From Yponomeuta sedellus (taxonomy: Eukaryota; Arthropoda; Insecta; Lepidoptera; Yponomeutidae), in assembly GCA_934045075.1 (NCBI GenBank), contig OW203726.1:7586860-7650859 (forward strand): a DNA stretch of 64,000 bases. Direction: 5' to 3'. Made by a program: the position numbers and the translations under genes. Numbering within the stretch: the first letter of the stretch is position 1; every line of letters starts with the position of its first letter. Below the pieces are notes generated by a model that ran no database searches, was not told the origin of the DNA, and saw only the letters and a program-made list of their open reading frames with translations. Shown here one piece after another: positions 54,401 to 64,000 of this stretch.

Positions 54401-56973
54401 CGGTAGCGATATTTTTCACAGATGCCTCCCAGCAACGGGGACGAGTCGTCTATGCTTTGTTTGATTTATCGCTGCATTTTGTTTTGATTACTCACATCTG
54501 AGGCTGTGTTTACATCAGATTGCTCAGATCAGCACGAACTGTTGAGTTGCATTGCAGCACCTGACACAGATGTGCGCAAGTTTAAAGTGCATGTAGTAAC
54601 AGATGATGTCAACCGTCTTGTATTAAGCCTATAAAAGGGCCTGACCTAGCGCATGGAATGCTTCGTACCGACTATCGCAAGTCGCAAGAAAGATAAGGCA
54701 AGATGTAACAAAAAATAGTTGTTCTTAAAGTAGTCGTGATGCTTTTCGGTACTTTACTTGGTCTAGTCTCCTCTAAATAGCGAGTTGTCTTCTTTACTTT
54801 TTTTAAGTAAATAGAAAATACTTCAGAGTATTATAGACCGTTATTTAACAACTATTATTTTACTTTATTGCACACGATAACACAACACACGAAAGTAAGA
54901 AAATACGTTTGAAAATAAAACAAGGACGAGCTTATCTCTGAAAGACTTCTTCCAGCAAACAGTTACATATTAAGCAGACAGACGATGCAAGGTGTTTGTA
55001 GTGCCTGCAAAATATGTAAGTGCGTAAAGTCAGCAAGGCCTGCTTATACGCTGGACATATAAAGCTACACACACAGCACACTCAGCAGAACAAAATGTGT
55101 TGTCACAGATCATTATTTAAATACTGAAGTTAAACGTTATCTGTTCATTGAGCAAATGTTGGGAGATACGAGTAAAATGTGGGACGCACGTTAGCTAAAG
55201 CTAGCCTATATGTATCTATTCTATAGTTATTGTTGATTCATAGTAGTAATATTTAGGTTGTCTTCCAAAGCATTATACACCTTGTTTAACATAAATTGGC
55301 TTACAAGTTGATGCATTTTACAAACACACTAATGCACTTGCTGCACGAAATGGGTTTGAACGTTTGTTACGTTATAAAAAGTAAAAAAAACAGCCACGTG
55401 GAGCAATAAAGAATGCATTAAATTCACAAGTTTGATGCGCCAGCGTTGATTGGGCGCGTGTTTTCGAAATTAACCCGTCAAATTAAGAGCACGTGATAAT
55501 AAAAAGATAAACATGTGCTTATTGCTCATCTTGAACCACTATGCCATAGCGTCGTCTTGTATATGGCTGATATTATCTGCATGCTGATCTTGATTTGCGG
55601 CTGTAATTGGTCCCGCGATTAACTACCACTGTGCTGATAAATTTATAATTACAGCATTTGAAGCTAGAGTTATATTAGTTAGACTGTTTGAATATGACAG
55701 AATTGTAACAAACTATTTGATTTGGCAACTAAATTGTGATCATGCTTAACAGGAATGTGACGAAAACTCTATCTAGCTTTACGATATTATTGGAATATCA
55801 CTCAACAAATATCATGAGTTTGTTTAACCAGATATTGGCCCATGTGATTCACCGTATTGAACAAATTTATTAGTTTCGGATATCTACTTGGTAAAAAAAT
55901 AAAAAATAACCAGTGTGTTAAGTGCTGGTTTTGTTATTGTTAGTGATGATATTTACGAATAATACAGGGTGTGATTACAGGGTCTCCTTAATTGCTGTTA
56001 ATTTGGGGGTGGGTCCAAACAAGTACTATTCTTATATAATTTATTTATTATATTAAGGCATCAGAGAAACCAGGTAGGACCAGTCCTCCATACAAAAATT
56101 GAATTGCTTTCACGCCTTGTGGGTGTTAGGATAAGGGGATGTTTATACCCTGTAAAGTTCCTACGCAGAACGAACTCAAATGAGGAATAAGTTCGATGAC
56201 ATTAGACACTGAACACATCCTAAAAATGGAGTCAAGAGTCCCAATCGTGCCCATTCACGCGCCGTGTTTGTGTGTTCAAGCAATTCACCAAGTACGAATG
56301 ACGTCTTAATTTGGGTAACTGTTACAGACGTACGTATATATGGAGGATTTCCTTACGAGCACATGTTAACAACTGAATAATAATGGCCTCAAACTGAGTC
56401 ACAGTATTTTTTTGAGAACCCCCTTTATTTAGAGATTGAACTGTTATCCTATGAACAAACATCTTTGTCTACACTAACGGGCACAGTAAAATGATTCAAG
56501 TTGGTAGGTACACTAGGTCACGTAAGAGCAGGAGCAATAATTAGAACAGCTTTCTCTGTCAGCATTATAAACCGACGTCTGTTGTCGTGAACGTGTCGTG
56601 GTTGATACTGCCGCAAGTTCCACTCTAAATACCATAAAGGCTTTCTCTTGAAGTGTACATATTTTAGCCACTAACGAAAGAGAATTAATCTAGTATCGTT
56701 TGTTATTCAAATCAATTGCACATTATGCAAAACATAGGGTCAACGTCATTGTTTAGCAGTTGAATAGGTACTGTTTTTCAACAAAACTGGAGCCTGGTGT
56801 AAACACTTACCGATGAGATTATTGGCGGTGACGAGAATGCAGCAGAGGAACAGTATGCCAGAAGTGATCCGGTAGTGCATGCGGAACACCATGTTATCGA
56901 TGACAGCCTTGTCGATCAAGTATCGGACCTTCACGAACCCCGCCACCGAAGAAACCAACCCCAACACCGCCAT
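48479..56973 (-). CDS. inx3: Innexin-3 gap junction protein (386 residues)
   Basis: Innexins form insect gap junction channels with four membrane spans. On the minus strand eight coding exons are inferred: 56973-56811, 51414-51218, 50812-50690, 49982-49887, 49681-49571, 49432-49296, 49161-49014, 48664-48479, giving 1161 bases in frame. The start [27 protein letters not shown] is the Inx3 type. Span 1 is about residues 37-55; the first extracellular loop has Cys60 and Cys75; the innexin signature YYQWV is at 109-113; the second loop has Cys240 and Cys258; the last span follows ([16 protein letters not shown]). The tail ends [14 protein letters not shown]..., as in Inx3. Exon 6 uses an unusual donor, GTTGGT. 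Intron 1 is 5.4 kb. The leader has an acceptor near 57000, so at least one non-coding exon lies upstream. Confidence 0.93.
51415..56810. other. inx3 intron 1
   Basis: No nested gene is supported in these 5.4 kb. The sequence is mostly AT-rich; GATCGCGATC near 54217 is a short palindrome. Fragments around 51480-51790 look like dispersed repeat by composition but I could not classify them. Confidence 0.45.
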
Positions 56974-56989
56974 CTTGACGTCGCTCCTT

Positions 56990-57010
56990 GTAATTCACAA
57001 CTGAAATAAC
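56990..57010 (-). promoter_or_regulatory. inx3: Splice acceptor in the inx3 5' UTR
   Basis: Reversed, GTTGTTATTTCAG is followed by TTGTGAATTACAAGGAGCGA and then the start codon 26 bases after the acceptor. The matching upstream donor is not certain; GAAGTAAGTT near 57280 is one candidate. Confidence 0.5.
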
Positions 57011-59400
57011 AACAAACACTGATTAATATCAAGATCGTCCAATGGTTTCGTAGAAGGGGGTAGTAGGAGATATAAATAAATTGCTGCGACTGTAGAGCAG
57101 TGTATACAATAGTTGACAAGTGCCATATGCTATCCTCCAAATTAGACAGTGAATGGTAAACTTTTTTTGTTCACCGTTCTCAAAGTGTGTTGCATGCAGC
57201 TGGTTACTTATGTTACGCCATGAATTTAAAATTTTCGTAACCCTTTTGTATTTTTAGACAGCATGGAGAAGTAACTTACTTCAACTTAATAGAAAAATCA
57301 TAATTATACTGGCGAACCGTTAGGCTGTCTGCCGAGTGTGGAAGAAATCGGCATTTAACACAGTAACAGGTCCCAGCATCTCCTCAATCAATGACCTCAC
57401 AGTATAATTTACGGACGCGGCTTCCTCACGCCCACGCCCTCACATTAAAGCTTTGCCTCCGTCACTTTTAAAAACTAATATTTCCGAGCCGGCTCTCTAA
57501 TAATAATCCCTATTGAGACCTATACACGAGTAGTTGGTTGGTTCTATTGAATCCTTTCATCATTAAGTTTTTTGTTACCGAAATCGAATTCAGCAGCCAC
57601 AATCAAATTGATATCTATCGTGTCTTGCTCGCATGTTTCATAATTAAGCAACGTTATGTGATCTTCGGTTAATGTTTTTGAAATGTGAGTCTGATGAAGG
57701 CAATTCATCTAGTCAATGGATCCAACCTTGGTGACTTCTTGATCCCTGTCCTACGCGCTTCACAAGTGGTTCTGTCGATGCGACGTTATTTAGGTCGCCG
57801 GCATGGGCTAAAATGTTAATAGACGATTGTTCATTTTGAATGGCAACAAGTGTCTTGCTCTTGGCTCGTGTGCGTAGTTATGTACTTGTTGATTTACATA
57901 TTGTAAATACACAAAAGATGAACAGTCCCTGGTACCGTAGCTGGTAGCGTAGTTGGGAGAAAGAGTTTAGGATCGATACGTTTCGCCAGTTGATGAAAAT
58001 AGTAATCGTGTTATGAGCGGTCGTTCGGACGGCGAGTAGTGCGGCACAGGCGCAGGGCATGCGACCAGGGTCGTCGACCGCTCGCTGCTCTTGCGCCTCT
58101 TGCGTTTCCAAACGAACCCCCGCCTCGTCGCTCCTCCGCTGTTCCTGTTCTGATGCATCGCATGGCAACGCGAATTTACACGGAAACCAGTTTCTCGGCG
58201 ACAATCGCTGACCGCTTTGCACGTCACAATCAACAATCGATTAGTTTCGGATGAGGAGATTTTATATTTCCAGCGTAATTTTGAGCTCAATAATTTGTTT
58301 CGAAACAGAAAACTTTTATAAAAAAAATCTTCAGGAGATCACTTCTGACAGAGGAGTGATTTTTGTGTATAAAAATACGACTATCTTTCCTCAGCTTATC
58401 AGCTGTGTCACCACAAACGCATTTTGTTCGAAAGAGATAATAGGTTATTCATGGACCTCTTTAAACCATAGAGATTGGGTACAAAGAGTGTTGTTAACAC
58501 AGTTGACTGATAATGAAGCGCGTGGAGCGCGGTGCGGGATAGTCGCTTGCATTCCTCGGTTTATGACAGGCAAACAGACTCAGCGAGCTACGGCCCTGAA
58601 CCTGCATTGTATCGCACTTTACTACATCCTTGCCTCCAACCATTTGTTACCGGGCGGCGCCGAGAACAAGTCTCGCCTCTCAACATTTACTTAATTTTTC
58701 AAAACACCACTTTGGATAATATTGGGAATGTCCTACCAGTTATGATTTGAGAAGTGGATTCAGTGGCTTATCTTTATTCGATAATAATTGTTCCTAGAGT
58801 CGGTACCCGGTATTAAGAGTATATAATTAAAAGGGATCTTATGGCGGTCGTGAATAATTGACCGGTTTTTCTGTGGAAGCAAAGCAGGTAGGCTCAGCTG
58901 CCGATCCTATTTTGAGTCGTCGAGCACGCGTTGCGACTTGCGCCCGGCTCTCGGACCTGCCCGCGCTCAATGGACACTAATTATGGCAGACGCGGGACGA
59001 GTCCGTTTCTCCATTACATTACACGTAGCGAGCACTTACTTTGTATGCACTACGGAAAACATCGTGGGAAAAGAATGTCAAAAAGTTTCACTGGAGCATG
59101 ACAATACCTTTCAATACGCTTCGAACAATGACGTTTTGTTATTCGACTCAGGCTTTATTATATATCCATCGACGATACCTAATATAGTTCATAATAATAA
59201 GAGCGCGACTAATGACTCGAACCGTGTTGTTTTTTACGAATAGTGGTGTTTTATTCGGAAGTTACGTATATCTGCGAATTTGTAGTCGCTTACCACGGAC
59301 TAACGGTGAAGGTAAACATCATCGTGAAAAAACCCGCGGTTTGGTTGGCTCCGGACGTATTGACTTGTCTTTCCTGTCGGCTTGGTCTATTAAAGCTGTC
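57011..59400. other. Region upstream of inx3, including a GC-rich island
   Basis: No coding gene is supported. A CpG-rich patch at about 58010-58160 stands out from the AT-rich surroundings and is open in several frames, as GC-rich DNA tends to be. It could be a promoter or non-coding first exon of inx3 or of an antisense transcript. Confidence 0.4.
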
Positions 59401-59545
59401 AGGAAGGTACCTATATTTGCTGGGCAAACCTACTAAAGCCATGTAAAAAACAATGCCCCAGGCACTGCAGCGTCCGAGTGGCCCCTTCACCCATCTAGTG
59501 TGAGTGAAGGTAACACTGTACGCTATATAAATCATCTCATTACGT
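59400..59545. repeat. MITE-like repeat, second copy
   Basis: It shares CCCAGGCACTGCAGCGTCCG and CCCTTCACCCATCTAGTGTG with 37160-37320 and ends TATAAATCATCTCATTACGT, which is the inverted form of the left end seen there. The two fragments together suggest terminal inverted repeats of at least 16 bp. Confidence 0.5.
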
Positions 59546-59992
59546 AGGAGTTTTTTTTATTCGGAAGTGAATGTCCGGTAAAGTACCTACTGTAGCGTCT
59601 GTTGTAATTTACGTTATTATGATGAACGGTGTAACTCGGTCTCCCGACCCGGCAATTTGACGGAACGCTCGCGCGAGCCAGAGGCGACGATGACGTCCCA
59701 TCACTGCTCATGTCTAACGTAATTAACTCTCATTGACTGCTGGAATTGTTGTCTTTGCACTGTTTACTTTCTTATCGCCTGTCTGGACAGCTCCTAACTT
59801 TTGACAACTCCATTGGTATACACAGGATTGTGTCCATGATCTACGGTCTGGGTCTCATCAGTATGGTCACAGATGGCTTACTAGGCATATCATGTGTTTG
59901 TGTACCTACTTACATTGTGGTTCAACCTAACTTGGGTCGTGTATAACATTTCAGGCACGATCTTGCTTCCTGATTGCATGGATTGACTTCAC

Positions 59993-60065
59993 ACGGAATT
60001 TTGTCTCGATAACTTTACACACCCACTCGGTTAAGTGTGTAAAAGTTATCTAGACAAAATTCCGT
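59993..60065. repeat. Hairpin, about 30-bp arms
   Basis: ACGGAATTTTGTCTCGATAA and following (59993-60022) pairs with 60035-60065 with two irregularities; the loop is about 12 bases. Confidence 0.75.
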
Positions 60066-60539
60066 TTTATTATTTATTGATTTTTCCCCAATTTATCAAT
60101 TTTTGCTATGACAAATTGACAAGTCACGTCCTATACTTTACAGTATTTATGAAAAGGGCAAATAAGACTAATCTTCTTTACCTAATTGATAGTGCGTGTA
60201 TCAAATAGCCGATAAAGATGCCGTTCATCGAAGCTTGCTTAACGAACTATGAACCGACAAAGTGATCATTTCATTATGATTGATTGAAAATCGCCTTTAT
60301 TGCGTTACAGCTAGAGGGCAAATCAACAACTGATAAGTTTGCAAGTATTTTATAAAGGTTATCGGCCGATGGCGCCCCTGGAACATCAACGATGCAGGTG
60401 GCGCTGTGCACGCTCCGTGACCAGAATTCAACGACTGTGACCCGTTTTGAAGACATCTATTTTGTGTCATTTTACTGGGAAGTTTATGCAAAGCATCATG
60501 AGAATGTTCGATGCATGCATAGTCAGAAACACCCAAAAG

Positions 60540-61270
60540 TACCACTATTTAGGGTTCCGTATATTCGAATAATAAAGCCGAATCCATACTGAATCCCTCT
60601 CACGTTTGTTCATCCGTCAGTCAATCGATGGTACTTTTTAACAAACTTTACCTAAAAATCGCCCAATGGCCTGCTGGGTTCGCGCATAAAGGGTTCCGTA
60701 CCATCAACATTTAAATATTTGAACATTACCTGTGCCGTTATTTATATCGAGCAAAAAATTAAGTTTATTGTGTGTGAGCCCCCCTTAAATATTTATTTTA
60801 ATTTAATTATTTATTTTTAGTGAATATACAAGTAAATATTCTTTGAATATTTCAAGCGTCCACAGGTTGTCGTTAATAATATAGAGTGAAAACGGCGGTG
60901 GTATGAAAGCCCCACTTAAACATTATAATTTTATTCTGTTTTTAGTCTTTGTTGTTATAGCAGTAACAGAAATACATCATCTGTGACAATTTCAACTATC
61001 TAGCTATCACGGTTCATGACATACAGCCTGGTGACTGACAGACGGACAGTGGAGTCTTAGTAATATGGTCCCTACCGGACGAAAATATTAAACTTAACGT
61101 AGCAGAGTGCGGAAATCTCAGATCCTATTAAACTAATGAATAAAATATTTTCATTTCAAGTTAGCGAATTCATTCAAATTTAATAAGTGCTGCGTATGGG
61201 ACCCTGTTACACCCTGTTGAAATATAGACGACTAATAGCCTTATTTAAACAACGGTCAAGTGCGACTAAG
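60540..61270 (+). repeat. Lepidopteran AGGGTTCCGTACC dispersed repeat, long degenerate copy
   Basis: Recognisable pieces are AGGGTTCCGTATATTCGAAT, AAGGGTTCCGTACCATCAAC, a CCCCACTTAAACATT stretch, CAGAAATACATCATCTGTGA, ATCACGGTTCATGACATACA, GACGGACAGTGGAGTCTTAG, and a final GGTCAAGTGCGACTAAGA near 61253. No coding sequence is visible in it. Confidence 0.65.
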
Positions 61271-61457
61271 ACTAGCACATTGACTCAAGCCCGGGTAAAG
61301 CCTACGCTAGTCGTAACTTTCTAGTGCATGAATTGTCAAATTCTGACATTTTAGCGCCACAAATTGTGTGACTCGTACTGGCCAAGCTGACAACCTATTA
61401 CTAACGTAACTTTGCAGTGGCAAATGATATTGTCTCATAGGTTTCAACTGAACTGGT

Positions 61458-61502
61458 AACGTGGTCATTTCAAAAACACGTGTTTTTGAAATTACCACGT
61501 TA
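61458..61502. repeat. Palindromic hairpin centred on CACGTG
   Basis: The arms AACGTGGTCATTTCAAAAAC and GTTTTTGAAATTACCACGTT differ at one position and meet at CACGTG with no spacer. Confidence 0.75.
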
Positions 61503-61834
61503 TTATTAACAAATGAAGATAAGGCTAAGGTCTATGTTACACGGTAGGGAGGAAAAAATCCTCTGAGAAAAAAAATGTTATGAGCTTAATCTCCAACAGC
61601 TCAATTAACGATTTTTGTTTTTTCTTTCTTTGAGATGCGTTGTGAGATTTGCTTGCATCCTTTCATTATACTAGGTCATATTGCGCTTTCCGTTTTTAAT
61701 AGTGCATTTGTAAGCAAGTATGAAAAATGGGACGTGCACTAAACAGTAATATCTTTTGATGGCTTTGACTTAGACGATACATTTTGAACACATTTTAAAG
61801 AAGCATGGGACGTTATTTGATATTAAAAGAGTTT

Positions 61835-61866
61835 AACAGATATAGGAAAACGATCCTATATCTGTT
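61835..61866. repeat. Perfect hairpin, 13-bp arms
   Basis: AACAGATATAGGA (61835-61847) and TCCTATATCTGTT (61854-61866) with a 6-base loop. Confidence 0.7.
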
Positions 61867-61869
61867 CCG

Positions 61870-64000
61870 GTTCCGTTTGTTTCCTTTTGATGCAACGTAA
61901 CTCTAATATTTTAATTAATTGTTAGTTTCCAAGGCAAAAACCAACTTTATCCAGCAACCAACACACTTACTCAGTTTACAATATCTTGATAAAAACTACT
62001 TAAACAACGTTGTTAGGTGACCTTTGTATGTTAACTGTAGCAATGTCATTTGATTAAATTGACATTTTAACTGAATGAGCTACGAAAACACAAGATTTTA
62101 AAAAACATCAGACATAGTTTAAAAATCGCGTCATTTTATATCGGAGGGCTTCTGATGATATAATAGCTTCAAAAGTCACTAAAATGTATTAAAGCTTATT
62201 TGCAGATACTTTATGAAAGACATTACATACTTACATAGGTTCTAAGTAGGTAACAAATAACCAATTTAACAAGCTGATGCGGATGTAATGAAATTTAATC
62301 AATGTACTCTGTTTAATTATTTTTGAAATATCCGGGTTGATTAAAATTGGTTTGGTCTGTTCAATCTTGGGTCAGTGTCGGTGGCTTATGAATTAGTGGT
62401 CTTTATTGTTGTACGCAACACGTCCTTGACTAGAGCTTCTTCACACAAGCTCCATGGACCGTGACGGCAGCATGTCACGTGTCGTTCACCAAATGTTTGC
62501 CGCTCCAAAGCCCACCAATTCCGATTCATTAACGACACATATAAACTGTTTTATCGGTCATCTCTTGACAACACATGTTACAAACACAATCTGACAAATC
62601 TTCTCTTTATTTCTCAATCTGCCTGCTTCGATGCTCAATTATCAAGTTGACATCGAATCATCTGCAATTTCGTCGATAACATCTACAAGATCTCACGTTA
62701 GCAATCATTGGTAGTAGAGTAGTAATAGAAACGTGGTGATATTTACGTTCAGTCTGCTGGTTTGTCGGCCCTTTGTCCATTCTATTCAAATACTCCGCGC
62801 GAAGGGAATCGCGTCCTTCCCCTTTTATTGGTCGCTCAGGTAAATGGGGACAACCCGGCTACCTGTGTGATATTTCTACAAAACCGAGCAACATTAGCAC
62901 ATTGTTCATATTTTATCTATGCTATTAGCAGTTTTGTATTTCTGGATATTTTTTTGTTGCTCACAATTTCTACCTTTGCCCTACGAGAAAGCGGGCAGAA
63001 TAAAAAAGAACGGGGATGACTATGCACAAGGCTTTTGTTCCCTGTGCATACCCATAATGTATGCTTGTCAAACAGCATTCCTGGCGTCGTTGTCGATACG
63101 AGTTATGCACGCTTCGAAACTTATCTTAAAGCTTAATATTTGTGAAACAACTCACCTTTTTAAAGCTAACAGTTCTTTTCGAACGACTCCGGTCTTCCAA
63201 ACCTTATGTTCACACGTCCAGTTTCTAATATAACATCACAAACAACTTTATTAACCCGCTTACACGTTTTCACATTGGGTTTAAGTCATCGTTTTATAAA
63301 TTAAGCACAAGACTATTGTTAAGTAGGACAGATTTGAGTAAAACGAGTAGCAAACGATGGCGGGCGGGCGGCGCACACCAGCCCCACACGGATCGGGCAC
63401 AGAAACTGGAAGTGGAAAGTGCAGCCGGTCGCCTCTTGCTCTTGCGCAGCGAGTCGCGCGTGTATTACTACTACCGAACGAACTCTGTCAGCCGACGCGA
63501 CGGGCGGGTTGGCGAGACAGCTAGCCTTCTCCTTCTGTCGCACTTTAACGGCCGTTACCGCGCAGCGGTGCTCTTCTTCAAGTCCGAGCGAATGCACAGT
63601 AGTCGGTAGCAAGAATCCATTGGTGCTTTGAAGTTTGAGTAAAACGAGTTCTGTCGCGCGGCTCTTGACTTGATCCGTTTCGTCTTACCTTTTCACCGCA
63701 GAGTCAAAACTTCGAATATGTTACACCTATGGCAATTTTTAAGTAAGATTTATTGTAACGGGTTTGAGCTTCAGCAAGAGAGACAATAGCTCGAAGCTAC
63801 AGATTAAATTTATAATTCATCTTTTACCTCGCGTAACTTGGTGTCGGAGCGGTGATTTGTTACACGCCTAATTTTCATTAGTTAAATTACTGACTTTAAA
63901 ATGGTTAAGCTTAATTAACTAAATGGTAATACTTCAGTCGGTATTTGCTATCTCATTAGTACACATTTATTACTTACCTTATTTTAGACTATTCGTAACC
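61870..64000. other. AT-rich region with a terminal GC-rich island
   Basis: No gene is supported. A GC-rich patch at about 63360-63560 is open in several frames on both strands. A minus-strand GGTAAGAC near 63690, just upstream of it, could be a donor of a non-coding first exon. Whether this is a promoter for inx3 or a neighbouring gene cannot be told from sequence. Confidence 0.35.

Noticed and set aside
58251..58694. 147-codon plus-strand frame upstream of inx3
   Set aside because: No domain, no splice context and biased composition; probably chance.
63316..63612. 97-codon frames on both strands in the GC-rich island
   Set aside because: Open on both strands at once, which GC-rich non-coding DNA commonly gives.

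Overview
This window is eukaryotic nuclear DNA from an insect, almost certainly a moth or butterfly. The evidence is six spliced genes with insect-type orthologues (an innexin among them), GT-AG introns full of mobile elements, and dispersed repeats I recognise from Lepidoptera (the AGGGTTCCGTACC family, tRNA-derived SINEs, LINE tails ending in GATGAT). There is no operon, CRISPR array or bacterial feature.

The first 20 kb are mainly transposable elements. At 4436-10874 three elements are nested, each bounded by its own target-site duplication: a PIF/Harbinger DNA transposon (TSD TAA) carries a Penelope-like retroelement (TSD of 14 bp) whose left inverted arm is split by a pogo-like DNA transposon (TSD TA) with an intact 721-residue transposase. 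A damaged Gypsy-type LTR retrotransposon (10991-15623) and an I-clade LINE with an intact 1247-residue ORF2 (to 20323) follow.

From 20.4 to 40.6 kb lie five host genes in alternating orientation: gid8 (+), nup35 (-), dcaf15 (+), ubl4a (-) and the first four coding exons of a DOCK3/4 'sponge' gene (+). gid8/nup35 and dcaf15/ubl4a converge; nup35/dcaf15 and ubl4a/spg diverge from gaps of about 0.6-0.7 kb that are probable two-way promoters. Introns of dcaf15 and spg carry SINEs, a Jockey-like LINE, a minisatellite and hairpin repeats. No later spg exon was found to the right, so the rest of spg probably lies beyond the window and the innexin-3 gene (48479-56973, minus strand) would be nested in an spg intron.

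The most unusual observation concerns a solo LTR at 41733-43728. It belongs to the same family as the Gypsy LTRs at 10991-15623. In both this solo LTR and the Gypsy 3' LTR, a Jockey-like LINE of one family is inserted at the same position and in the same orientation, at the predicted transcription start, yet with different TSD sequences and different 5' truncation points. This looks like two independent insertions at one site. The right end (57-64 kb) holds repeats, short perfect hairpins and two GC-rich islands but no gene I can support.
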